The translations under genes and the position numbers were made by a program. From NCBI GenBank assembly GCA_023333565.1, contig JAJKFH010001839.1, positions 78,233 to 142,232 of the forward strand: a stretch of 64,000 nt of DNA. Reading direction: 5' to 3'. Below, piece after piece: positions 39,690-50,761 of the stretch; position 1 is the stretch's first letter; each line of letters starts with the position of its first letter. This DNA is from Puffinus mauretanicus. Taxonomy: Eukaryota; Chordata; Aves; Procellariiformes; Procellariidae. The notes under the pieces are model-generated. The model did not search any database. It was not told the origin of the DNA and saw only the letters and a program-made list of their open reading frames with translations.

Positions 39690-40830
39690 GACTCTGGAAC
39701 CTAAGGAGGGTTCCAGAATCTCTAAGGAGGGAAACTCTGGAACCTCCCTGAGCAACCTGTACCAGTGCTCAGTTACCCTCACAGTAAAAAAGTGTTTCCT
39801 GATGTTCGGACCTCCTGTGTTTCAGTCGCTGCCCACTGCCTCTGGGCCTGTCACTGGGCACCACTGAAAAGAGCCTGACTCTGTCCTTTTTGCACCCTCT
39901 CTTCAGGTATTTGTATACATTAATAAGATCCTCCTGAGCCTTCTCTTCTCCAGGCTGAACAGTCCCAGCTTTCTCAGCCTTTCCATATATGTGAGGTGCT
40001 CCAGTCCCTAAATCATCTCTGTGGTCCTTTGTTGAAATCTCTCCAGTATGTCCATCTCTCTCTTGTACTGAGGAGTCCATAACCGGACACAATTCTCCAG
40101 GTGTGGCCTCACCAATGCTGAATAGAGGGGAAGGATCACCTCCCTCGACTTGCTGACAACACTCCTCCTAAGGCAGCCCAGGATGCCTTCTTTGCCACAA
40201 GGGTACATTGCTGGCTCATGTTCAACATGTCATGTATGAGGTCCAACAGAGCACTTGCCATTGGTTCCTCAATCACCCAGAGGTGGAAGTTATCATCAAT
40301 GCACTCCAAGGACCTCCTGGATTCCTAATGCCCTGCTATGTTGTCCCTCCAACAGATATGGGGTTTTTGACCAGGACCAGGGCCTGTGAACATGACACTG
40401 CTCCCACCTGTCTGCCTCATCTACTTGTTTTTCCTGGTCAGATGGCCTATAGCAGACACCCACTATCACGTCACCGTTGCCTGTCCTCTCTTTAATCTTA
40501 AACCATAAGCTCTCCGTTGGCTCCTTGTCCATCCCCAGGTAGAACTCCATGCACTCCAGCTGCTCTCTCACATAAAGGGCAACTCCCACTCCTCGTCTTC
40601 CCTTGCAGTCCTTCCTATAGAACCTGTATCCCTCCATTGCAACACTCCAGTCATGGGAGCCATCCTACCATGCCTCCGTGATCCCAACAAGTTCATAGCT
40701 CTGCCACTGCATGCAGATCTCTAACTCATGTTTATTCCCCATACTGAGGGCATTAATATACAGGCACTTAAGCAAGGCGCCCCAACATGCTGAGCTCCCG
40801 GAGAGGGTTTAGGGGATTTGTCCACAATGG
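39690..40830 (-). pseudogene. CR1 ORF2 pseudogene: endonuclease joined to post-RT region
   Basis: Endonuclease blocks are visible in order on the - strand: N-ALSMGNK (catalytic Asn segment), GITEAW with the metal-binding Glu kept but the next Trp replaced by a stop, GVALYVRE, and VGVCYRP, then after a frame shift ICWRDN and SRRSLECIDDNF. Directly after ALLDLIHD the reading passes to LNMSQQC, which in the 25-kb copy lies past motif C. The RT fingers and palm, with both catalytic Asp blocks, are therefore deleted at about 40226-40236. The remaining C-terminal region (SALVRPHL) shifts frame at least twice. Confidence 0.82.
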
Positions 40831-40992
40831 TACCTTGTAAATACCTCCTTGACCATGTGCAGGTGCTGGAGGTGACCCTACTGAAGCTCTGTTTTGTTGA
40901 CTTTGTGTTCCTTTCCCATCACAACACCCCATGCCCTTTTCTCAGCAATCCCTCACAGGCTTGCTGGTTGCCCTCTCCCTCCTCCATCATTC

Positions 40993-41355
40993 CTAATTTA
41001 AAACCCTCCTAATGAGGTCAGCCATCCTATTGGTAAAAATAGTTTTGCCCTGCTTAGTAAGGTGCTACCCATTTCTCCCAAGCAGACACTGGTCTGCAAA
41101 CACAGTCACATGGCCGTAGAACCCAAAACCCTGCCACCAACACCAGTTCTGCAGCCAATTATTAACTTGTTCTATTAGTGCCCTTCTCCTCACACCCTTT
41201 CCCCTCACCGGCAGGATTGAGGACACCACCTGGGTCCCCATGCCCTTGATTACCATTCCTAGAGCTTTATAGTCACTTTTGATACTTTTATGACTCTTAG
41301 TAATTTTATCATCATGACTTCCATCTTTCCAGCTTTTCCCCTGTGGGAACCTCAC
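40993..41355 (-). pseudogene. CR1 ORF1 C-terminal relic (SGNH-esterase-like)
   Basis: CR1 ORF1 proteins carry a domain described as a lipolytic SGNH-type esterase. Here the - strand shows SILPVRGKG, VNNWLQNWC and GFGFYGH, then GRNG-stop-HLTKQGK, ending ADLIRRVLN and TAG at 40993-40995. In related copies the last block is RDGLHLT, with the catalytic Asp and His. In this copy the Asp is Asn and the Leu is a stop codon, while the His remains. A decayed GTND-type block may be GSHDD near the start. The frame is otherwise continuous, which is notable for an old copy. Confidence 0.7.
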
Positions 41356-41380
41356 TCAACTGTTGCATTGGTTATGGTAG

Positions 41381-44300
41381 CCTTTGTAAATGAAACTTAT
41401 TTTTAAAAACTAACTTCTATTCCCCTGATGCTAAAGCCAAATTAAACAGCAGATTATGCACTATAGAGAGCTTTTTAAATCTTACATTAGAGTTTCTTAA
41501 AAATACTTGGTAATTTCTTGCTATAAAGTTTAACAATTTGTTGTAAAACTATTTCTGTCAACATTTCAATTTTACACAGTTGATCATTGTAAGTATGGAG
41601 AGAAATCATCAGTGTGAGAACCTCCCAAAATCCTTCTGTGTAAACCAATGAAAAATGTTAATTAGTCTTGCAAAGATTTTAGTTTCCTTTTATAATATCA
41701 TAATTTACAAGTTTCACAACCTAGTGCTTTATACTTTCAACTCATGTTCCTGTGGTGTTTTAAAGTGTGTTGGGATGAGGAAGCTGCCCATAAAAATCTT
41801 TTCTCATGCACCTTATTACACTTTTACTTTTAAGTTGTCAAACTTTGTTCTTTTCAGTTTTCCCATTAAGACACAGGTTTCTCTTTCTGAGGATGTCTGT
41901 GCTTGTAACCATTTTCTAATACTTCAATTTGATCACATTAGTTTTTATTGAGTTCTTTTAAAGTCATATTTAATTTGTGGTTTATACCACTGATCCTCTG
42001 TGGCAGCAAAGATCATTCTCTGTGTGCCATACAGGTCTTTTACTTTTTGCTGTGCCTTTTCATTTTCTTCTTCTTCATTTTGTTCATTCCCCTTTTAAAA
42101 TTAGACATTTACTACATGATATTTTTTCCTTTTTTTTCCTATATGGATTGAAATTTCACTGCATTATTGCCACCATTACAGAGCTTCCCTTTGGTAGTTT
42201 TATCTTGAATAGTAATCTCAACAATTCTCAAGACATAACCAAAGATCATCCCAGATCTTGAAGTCTCTAACTGGCTGGTTCAAGAAATGCCCATTGATGA
42301 TGTCAAAAATGTTATCATTGCACCATTGTGCATTATGAAATTGACCCAGTCCACATAAAGTCATCAAAATATCCTGTTTTGTACACTTACATCCTTTCAA
42401 ATATTTCTTATTTTCACACTCATTGTTATCATGTTAGATGACTTATAGTAAAGCCCCAATATTGTACTTGCCCCTCTTCAACACAGAACTTTATTTTTTG
42501 TGGTCTTTTGTGATATCATCAATGCTTTACACACATCTGACTTAAAGCTTTGTTAACATGAGGCACCATGTCTCTTCTGGCATGATTATCTCTTAGTCAC
42601 AAATAGTTTTTACTTTCCTATTTACAGAGTTTCACTTACACTCTTGTGTTCATCAAACTTTGGCAAAATCTGTTATATTTCCATTTTAATCCTGAGATTT
42701 TCATTAACCTTTTTATTTTTTAAATTCTGAACATTTGTAAAGAGGTACATACACATTTCATATATGTTTGTCTATTTTTATGTGCCTTAAATATTGTCTA
42801 ATATTTCTTAATGTTATTCTTCAGTATTTTCTACCCATATTTTAGAACTTCCTTCTTATTCATATTCAGAGAATGCAGCATTTTTCTGAGGGGATTCTGA
42901 TGTTCATTATCTAAAACAGAGTGCTCTTTCCACTGTTTTACATTCCCCTGCATTTTGGGTATAAAGAAAAAAATACTCAAAGACTGTCTTAGTTTTAATT
43001 GTTATGATCTGGCACAGTGTCAGCAGATGGCCATGTTGCTGTAACACATTTTTTCCTGTAGAAATTCCTTTCACTGTAAAGCTTTTCTGAGTTCTTATGA
43101 ACCATTAACATCTCCCATGTTTTTGCCATTATCCTGCCAGGACTCATTCTCCTTCTCTTCAGTCCCATGCATGTTCCTCTCTTCAAGAAGGCTTACATTT
43201 TCTGGTTTTTTCACCTCTCTATATCAAAGTACAAATGCTGTAATATTTCACTGAGAGAGCTAGAGCTGACAGAGCCTCACAGGCTTTAGAAAGATACTTT
43301 TAGCTGTGTCTAGAACCACACTTACAGACTCTCACAGACACCACACAGTGTCTAGAATCACACTCAAGTTGGTTGACCAGCCAGCAAATCTGGTCATTAT
43401 GGATTGCCTTCGGGACCTCCTTAGAAAGTTATCTGCTTAGAATAATCAGGCAGAAAAGAGAGAAATTTCACAAGAGTGGTGAGCAGAATATTGATACCAA
43501 CAAAGATTATGCTTTCAAGCTTACAAGAAAGCAAATAACTAAATCATTAAGCACCACTATCAACAGCACTTCTGATAGGAATCTGGTACTGAACCTGAAC
43601 TGTTTTGCAGGACATACAGACCTATTCTAAACCTCCTAATGTGTTTTTCTTCTCCTTTGCCACTTGCATGACCTCTCCACAGAAATTATAGGGAGCCAAG
43701 AAGGATGGGATTCAGTTTTTTTCCTGTCTGCTGCATGTTCTATCTTCCCCTGCAAAGAACCAAAGCTCTGCAGGTGAGATCCTGCGGGTCCCAGGAGGAA
43801 AGCTAATACGGTCCTGAGAAAATCACATGGGAATTCAAGTTCCTACTCCAACATTGTGCTCCAGTTTCCAGCATGGGATAAAATGCTGGTGCCCTAGTAA
43901 TATCATAGCAATGTGAGGGAGAGAAAGGAAAGAGAAACAAGAAATTTCTATCAGCTACTGCCCAAAAGATTTAGTATTATTATAGTAACTGGTATTATGG
44001 TGAAAGAGTCAACTGGATATTGCATTGTTACCAGAGTGGAAACACAGCAGCAGAAACTTCTAACCATTGCCATCCTCATCAGTCTTCAGCAAATATGGCA
44101 GTATCTAATCCATTCCTTCAACTTGTCAACCTTACCTTCCTATATACGCCCATTCTCCTCTGCTGCAAGTTATAAAAATAAACAGGTTCAGATTTCTTCA
44201 GCAAAGTTTTTCTTTTTGTATTATTGTTTTTTAACACAGCACTGCTTGTCACAAGTGTGTGTGCAAATATAGGAAAATCATCTATGCTGTGTATTGCCCC

Positions 44301-46035
44301 TCATACATACAGATTTGTCTGCAACTAATCAGCATGAATGAGCTGGTTTAAAAAATGTCAGAAAAATTATGACAGCCAATGTCAGAGGAAAAGAATAAAC
44401 TGTTTGGGAACAGTTCCCATGCATAGCTGAATACATAGAAGCTCCTTTCTGGATATGCATCAGAGGGGGAAGGGTATATGTTGAAGCAACATAACAAGGA
44501 GAAGTTCTTTTGTAACTGGCTGGATCCCAGTGATAACAATGCTGGTGATAATTAATTACATATGTTGTGTACAATGTTTTCTCTTTGACAAGACGGAAAC
44601 AACTTTATTTGTACTTTGTAGAGGGAATATTAAGACCAGGTGAGAGCTCACCCCTGAACTTCCTCTACAATGTGTCATGTGCATAGGGCGCACTCTGCAT
44701 TGTGATTGATAACTGGGAAATTATTCCCTACCTTGAGAAAAGACAGGAAAAGAGAAGAATAAACACAAAATACTAAAAAAGTAAATGCACAGATGTATCC
44801 CTCCTGTTACCATAAAGGCCCAACAGTATTAACAATGAGATATTTTAATCTAGTAGTAAAGTCAACTTTTAAGGATTAACAAAGCAAAACCAGCCAGGAG
44901 TCAGAAGAGCAGGTGACAGGCCTTTTCTAGTTGTGCTTTGAAAATTCTACATTCTCATTGCTACAACCCCTCCAAGATATTGGAGAGTGGTTTTGAAATT
45001 ACATCAGCTAAGTCCCTATTTTACAACCACATTAAAAGAAGGATTTAAAAATAATGCTAAATAATTGAAAGAACTTGCAGTACAATATTGTACATCCTAC
45101 AAGTTTGCTTTAACAGTCTTGGATGCTTTTTGCAGACCTGTGGTTCATGACACAGTGATATGTGGATGAAAAGGAAGACCCTTACAGTTGGTTCACAGGC
45201 ACACCTTTCCACAAATGAAGCTTAAATTAGAGCCTGGTAGTTTTAGAGATCAAAGTAAATGTGAATGAAGAAAACTGCATGAGTGTGTCACTCATTTTAA
45301 GGACATATATTGTACAAAAGCCAATTATCACCACATTTTTGGAAGATATTTAAGGTCTTCCAGACTTTGGCAGGGAGGGCTACAAAAGATAGTTTGTTCC
45401 CTAATAGCATCAGCAAAGATTCACTTTAGGCTTGAAGCTTTACTTCTGACTGCCCTTTCTGTCACCAATTATTTTGTGTGCACACCAAAAGAAATCATTC
45501 AAGACTGTCAGCAGCATTGATCCTGCTTCTCTCTGCCAGGTGTTCTTCTTGTCCATCTGCTCACACTTGCTTTGCACAACATGAAAAAGAACTAGAGGCT
45601 GTGAGGTGACACTGCAATTAACCTTGTAAATGATTTCCCTTTTGCAAATGAAACCAGCAATTGGGTCCATAACTTACACAATTAATAGCAATGCATCTTA
45701 GTCATTTTCTGTAATCCTCCATTTAATATTTGATCATTGATTTAATGTTTAATACTGTGGAATCATTGTTCTGTGTCCCTCATTTCTTGAATGTCCTTGA
45801 TTTTAAGGATAGTCAGCAAGATAGTAGCTTGATCTTACAAAACTTTACTTGTGTGAGTACTTTGATGAAGGCCAATGTGATTATTCACATGAATAAGGGT
45901 TTGCATGGGTAAATTCACCTCATCCCTGTCTTAGTAGTCTTCTTTAACTATTGTCTTTTCTTTGGAATTAGTTTAAAATTAGTTGTATATGTGGAGGGGT
46001 CTATAGGTGTTAAATATAATTATTTTTATAACACA
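41381..46035. other. AT-rich stretch without recognised genes
   Basis: No gene, RNA or known element is recognised apart from a short direct repeat at 43306-43364. T-rich low-complexity sequence occurs at about 42050-42140. The + frame 43913-44272 (119 codons) starts with ATG or an alternative codon and is motif-free. Confidence 0.65.
43306..43364. repeat. Two-copy direct repeat, 42-bp period
   Basis: GTGTCTAGAACCACACT (43306-43322) recurs as GTGTCTAGAATCACACT (43348-43364), one mismatch in 17 bases. Confidence 0.75.
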
Positions 46036-47970
46036 CAAAGGAAGCGTACAGAGGGTGGAAGCAAGGACAGGTAGCCTGGGAGGAATACAGAGAAATTGTC
46101 CGAATGGCCAGGGATCAGGTTAGGAAAGCTAAAGCCCTGATAGAATTAAATCTGGCCAGGTATGTCAAGGGCAACAAGAAAAGCTTCTATAGGTACATCG
46201 GGGATAAAAGGAAGACTAAGGAAAATGCGGGCCCTCACCAGAACAAAATGAGAGACCTGGTTACCTATCTCCAGGATATGGAGAAGGCTGAGGTACTCAA
46301 TGACTTTTTTGCCTCAGTCTTCCCTGGCAAGTGCTCAAGCCTCACTACCCAAGCCACAGACGGTAAAGTCAGGGACTGGGAGAGTGAAGAGCCGCCCACT
46401 GTAGGAGATCAGGTTCGAGACCGTTCAAGGAACCTGAAGGTGCACAAGTCCATGGGACCCAATGAGATCCAGCCGCAGGGATGGATGGGGAACTGGTGGA
46501 TGAAGTTGCTAAGCCACTATCCATCATATTTGAGAAGTTGTGGCAGTCCGGTGAAGTTCCTGCTGACTGGGAAAGGGAAACATAACACCCATCTTTAAAA
46601 AGGGAAAAAAGGAAGATCCAGGGAACTACAGGCCAGTCAGTCTCACCTCTGTGCCTGGGAAGATCATGGAACAGATCCTCCTGGAAACTATGCTAAGGCA
46701 CATGGAAGACAGGGAGGTGATTCGAGACAGCATGGCTTCACCAAGGGCAAGTCCTGTCTGACCAACCTAGTGGCCTTCTATGATGGAGTGACTACATCAG
46801 TGGACATGGGAAGGGCTACAGATGTCATCTATCTGGACCTCTGTAAGGCCTTTGACTTAGTCCCCTGCGACATCCTTCTCTCTAAACTGAGAGATATGGA
46901 TTTGATGGGTAGACTGTCTGGCTGGTGAGGAATTGGTTGGATGGTCACATCCAGAGGGTAGTGGTCAACAGCTCAATATCCAGATGGAGATCAGTGACAA
47001 ATGGTATCCCGCAGGGGTCCATATTGTGAGCAGTACTGTTTAATATCTTCATCAATGACATAGACAGTGAGATCGAGTGCACCCTCAGCAAGTTTGCAGA
47101 TGACACCAAGCTGAGTGGTGCGGCTGACACGTCTGAGGGACAGGATGCCATCCAGAGGGACCTGGACAAGCTTGAGACTTGGGCCTGTGTGAACCTCATG
47201 AGGTTCAACACCTGGGTCGGGGCAACCCTTGGTATCAGTACAGGCTGGGGGATGAAGTGATTGAGACTAGCCTTGACGAGAAGGACTTGGGGGTACTGGT
47301 GGATGAAAAGCTGGACATGAGCCGACTATGTGCACTCACAGCCCAGAAGGCCAACCGTATCCTGGGCTGCATCAAAAGAAGTGTGGCCAGCCAGTCGAGG
47401 GAGGTGATTCTGCCCCTCTACTCTGCTCTGGTGAGACCCCACCTGGAGTACTGCATCCAGCTCTGGAACCCTCAGCACAAGAAAGACATGGACCTGTTGG
47501 AGCGGGTCCAGAGGCCACAAAAATGATCAGGGGGCTGGAACGCCTCTCCTATGAAGAAAGACTGGGAGAGTTGGAGCTGTTCAGCCTGGAGAAGAGAAGG
47601 CTGCAGGGAAACCTTATTGCAGCCTTTCAGTACTTAAAGGGGGCTTATAAGAAAGATGGGGACAGACTTTTTAGCAGGGCCTGTTGCAACAGGACAAGGG
47701 GGTAATGGTTTTAAACTGAAAGAAGGTCTGAAAGAAGATTTAGACTAGATATAAGGAAGAAATTTTTTACGATGAAGGTGGTGAAACACTGGAACAGGTT
47801 GCCCAGAGAGGTGGTATATACTCCATCCCTGGAAACATTCAAGATCAGGTTGGATACGGCTCTGAGCAACCTGATCTAGTTGAAGATGTCCCTGCTCATT
47901 GCAGGGGGGTTGGTCTAGATGATCTTTAAAGGTCCCTTCCAACCCAAACTATTCTATGATTCTACGATTT
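46036..47970 (+). mobile_element. CR1 LINE, 5'-truncated
   Basis: The element starts inside ORF2 between the endonuclease and RT domains ([11 protein letters not shown] from about 46038) and runs through the RT and 3' UTR to two or three ATTCTATG-type tail units at about 47950-47970. The end 'GATGATCTTTAAAGGTCCC' is typical of CR1 3' UTRs. Its 3' UTR differs from that of the 25-kb copy, so it probably belongs to another subfamily. The orientation is opposite to the other two large CR1 copies. Confidence 0.92.
46038..47880 (+). pseudogene. CR1 ORF2 reverse transcriptase pseudogene
   Basis: It opens in the linker after the endonuclease ([23 protein letters not shown]) and continues through [25 protein letters not shown], motif A as YLDLCKAFD (46829-46857; the usual Phe-Ser is Leu-Cys), IPQGSIL followed by an in-frame TGA at 47026-47028, motif C FADDTK (47093-47110), then [18 protein letters not shown] and [11 protein letters not shown]. 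Frames break at about 46590, 46730, 47200 (with a small deletion of the segment before HLGRGNP) and 47520, and stops multiply past 47700. Both catalytic Asp blocks persist, but the gene is dead. Confidence 0.88.
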
Positions 47971-48095
47971 TCAAAACTCAAATTTCTGTGCAACATGTTT
48001 TGAAATTTTGTCTCTTCTTAAACAGTTATTAATAATGTTTTTTAACTGTGGAAAATTGAAGCTGCCTGTCAATATCATTTGACATCATGTGAATC
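47971..48095. other. Short AT-rich spacer between CR1 and LTR
   Basis: About 125 bases of AT-rich unique sequence separate the CR1 tail and the second LTR. No feature is seen. Confidence 0.6.
48091..48095. repeat. Target site duplication, left (GAATC)
   Basis: Matches GAATG at 48658-48662 in four of five bases; the last base has changed in one copy. Confidence 0.65.
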
Positions 48096-48222
48096 TGTCA
48101 TAGTTTAACCCCAGCCAGCATCTAAGCACCACACAGCTGCTCACTCACTCCCCCCACAATGGGGTGAGGGAGAGAATTGGAAGAGTAAAAGTGAGAAAAC
48201 TCATGGGTTGAGATAAAGACAG

Positions 48223-48228
48223 TTTAAT
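48223..48228 (-). terminator. LTR polyadenylation signal ATTAAA
   Basis: ATTAAA on the - strand about 180 bases past the TATA box, conserved with copy 1. Confidence 0.55.
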
Positions 48229-48409
48229 AGGTAAAGCAAAAGCTGCATGCACAAGCAAAGCAAAACAAGGAATTCATTCACTACTTCCTATCGGCAGGCA
48301 GGTGTTCGGCCATCTCCAGGAAAGCAGGGCTCCATCACGCCTAACGGTTTCTTTGGAAGACAAACGCCATCACTCCAAACGTCCCCCCTTTCCTTCTCCT
48401 TCCCCCAGC

Positions 48410-48432
48410 TTTATACATTGAGCATGACGTCA
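48410..48432 (-). promoter_or_regulatory. LTR core promoter: consensus CRE and TATA box
   Basis: On the - strand a perfect palindromic CRE, TGACGTCA (48425-48432), lies 9 bases before TATAAA (48410-48415). CREB/ATF-family factors bind this octamer. The spacing is the same as in copy 1, but here the CRE is intact. Function is inferred. Confidence 0.65.
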
Positions 48433-48657
48433 TATGGTATGGAATACCCTGTTGGCCAGTTGGGTTAGCTGTCCTGACTATGCTCCCTCCCAGCTTCTTG
48501 TGCACCTGGCAGAGCATGGGAAGCTGAAAAGTCCTTGACTAGCAGCGTACTTGGCAACAACTAAAAACATCAGTGTGTTATCAACATTCTTCTCATCCTA
48601 AATCCAAAACACAGCACTAGGAAGAAACTTAACTCTATCCCAGCCGAAACCAGGACA

Positions 48658-48662
48658 GAATG
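48658..48662. repeat. Target site duplication, right (GAATG)
   Basis: Partner of 48091-48095. Confidence 0.65.
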
Positions 48663-50460
48663 GGAACATGCATATGTGTATTTGATATATACTAAAGGGA
48701 AACACTTGGAAAAGTGAACACTTCAGGCAGGTATTTTGCCAATCTACCTAGATATTCAAATATCTTAATCCTTAAGGATAAGTGTTTCTGTTATTCCAGA
48801 TCTCTGATTCTGTTATGTAAAGGCTGCTACTATGTTGCAATTTTTTGAAGAAAACTACTATTCACTGAGAAAGAAATGAAATAAATGTCTAGGGACTTGT
48901 TATAATGGATGATTCAGATGACCAGTTCAGGAATTGCAGTTAGGCTTCCAGAGGTGAAAGCACATTCCATTAAATTATTATATCACATATCTTTGCTGTT
49001 ATTTAATTTCAAACTCCACAAATGTTTTCTTATTCAGATGAAAGTCACAAGGTTACTATAATAAGCAGTTGTGTTATATCACAACTGCCATCTTGATCAT
49101 GACCTGGAATTGAAAATTGAGTCTTCATTTGATAAAAGCTTTGGGTACTACAGCTGGAGCTACAGGACTGACCTCTACACTTTGCTATAGTAGCATGACT
49201 CTACACACAGGGCAAGAGGTACCATTCACTGCATCACGTGCTGTTACAGCTGAACCCAGAAATGCAAGAACCCACCATTGTTCTAGATCTTGTTAGATGT
49301 GCCGGAAACTTCCAGGTTGCTTAAAGTAGCAGTTCCTTGCTTTGCTGGAAAAGAAAAATCCTATTACTCACTCAGTCTGTTATAAATCAGTTTTGAAACA
49401 TATGCTTCCCCCACAATGCCCAGGGAATCTTCTCAAATTCAAATAGTTAAAATAAGTTACAGTGAATTACATTAGACTTTCCTGATAAATATAAAATATT
49501 AAACAGAATATGTTTGATAAGTGCAGTAAGACCTGCCATTAATATGTATAATTTGTTTTTGTTTGGTTGGGTTTTTTTTAGCTTTTGTGGAACCTGTTTT
49601 AAATGAACTGGGAAGGTTCATTACTTGTCAACCATAATAATAGCTATATCTTTTCCTATTGTTTATGCAAACCTTCATCTTAAAGCTCATTGAAATAGTC
49701 TTGTTTCTAGTCTTGTCATCTTCAAGGTTCTCAGTCATGGGTTTTTTTTATACATTGCAACTTTTATAGTGCAGGTCTGGAGACACTGGAAAAATAAATA
49801 ACAATGAAGAATTCCATATTTTTTAAATTCTAGCTTCTGTGCATGGAGATGGTCAGATTAAGAGCAAATAGAACCTGAATCTATCATGATTTTAAGTGTT
49901 ATTAAATGAAACAGTTTTGTCTTTTCTCAAGAACTGTTGGATTATGAGAACTCAGCAATTCTTGTCACATTGTTTACAAATAATTGAGACATTAGCTTGT
50001 GCTGTGTGTTGCTGATGTTTAATGGGCTTATTCTGCAAGTAGAACATTATCCTAGGATTGATCATGAAGTAAGGTATAGTTCACTCTGAAAAAGCATGAA
50101 TATCTTAGAACTAGATTCAGACACATATTACTTTATGGGAGTGTCCTTGGATAATGAATGTTTAAGAAACAAACTTACCCCAAGCACATAGGCAAATATG
50201 TTTTCTTCATGTCACCTTCAGAAGTAACCAACATTTTTTCTTATTGTGTATCTTTTTCAGTATTTAGAAAATGTGAGGTAAGAAGATGATGGGCATTACT
50301 ATCCTGCCATACTGTGGTCCAAGGAAAGTGACATTCAGGACAAATGAATGCCAAAGCTTATCCGGTGTTGACTCGTATTCAGCAGCAAGTGAACCAGTTC
50401 TCTACAAAGTAAAACCAAAGACACTTTCAAAATATACTCTGCTCCAATTTAAACAATGGC
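48663..50460. other. AT-rich stretch without recognised genes
   Basis: No gene or repeat family is recognised. The 159-codon + frame 50286-50765 is mostly simple repeat. Confidence 0.65.
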
Positions 50461-50761
50461 TTCCCTTCCCTTCCCTTCCCTTCCCTTCCCTTCCCTTCCC
50501 TTCCCTTCCCTTCCCTTCCCTTCCCTTCTCTTCCCTTCCCTTCCCTTCCCTTCCTTTCCCTCCCCTCTCCTCCCCTCCCCTCCCTTCCCCTCCCCTCCCC
50601 TCCCATCCCCTCCCGTCCCCTTCTTTACCTCTCCTCTCCTCTCCTACTCCTCCTCTTCCTTTCTTCCTTTCTTCCTTTCTTCCTTTCTTTTCTTCCTTTC
50701 TTCCTTTCTTCCTTTCTTCCTTTCTTTTCTTCCTTTCTTCCTTTCTTCCTTTCTTCCTTTC
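50461..50761. repeat. Polypyrimidine tract: (TTCCC)n then (TTCCTTTC)n
   Basis: About 300 bases of almost pure C/T on the + strand. It starts as (TTCCC)n (50461 to about 50562), passes through TCCCC-rich units with a few purine interruptions (about 50563-50645), then (TTCCTTTC)-type units to 50761. Such homopurine/homopyrimidine mirror tracts can form triplex DNA. All long frames through it (Pro/Ser/Leu/Phe on +, Lys/Glu/Arg on -) are artefacts. Confidence 0.95.

Larger units (their letters stand above)
39592..41380 (-). mobile_element. CR1 LINE with internal deletion of the RT core
   Basis: The - strand element begins near 41380 within ORF1 and ends in a CR1 tail (ATTCTGTG type) at 39592-39606. 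It keeps the C-terminal part of ORF1, the ORF2 endonuclease, and the ORF2 region after the RT palm; the RT fingers and palm are missing. A local duplication of ACTCTGGAACCT (39691-39702 and 39734-39745) and TAAGGAGGG lies in the region near the C-terminus. It is more decayed than the 25-kb copy. No target duplication was found. Confidence 0.9.
48096..48657 (-). mobile_element. Solo LTR, ERVL-type (TguLTR5-like), copy 2
   Basis: A 562-bp LTR with TG...CA ends, clearly the same subfamily as copy 1 (shared GGAATTCATTCA, ATCGGCAGGCAGGTGTTC and AGACAGTTTAATAGG segments) and in the same orientation. Flanks GAATC (48091-48095) and GAATG (48658-48662) are a 5-bp target duplication with one mismatch. 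Promoter motifs on the - strand are TGACGTCA and TATAAA, with ATTAAA for polyadenylation. It is somewhat shorter than copy 1 because of small deletions in its U3. No proviral interior is present. Confidence 0.87.

Noticed and set aside
46405..46430. GGTTCGAGACC, resembling a tRNA B box
   Set aside because: It lies within CR1 ORF2, with no A box or cloverleaf around it.
30763..48657. A single provirus bounded by the two LTRs
   Set aside because: Each LTR has its own target duplication, the interior is CR1 and unique sequence, and no retroviral gag, pol or env is seen.
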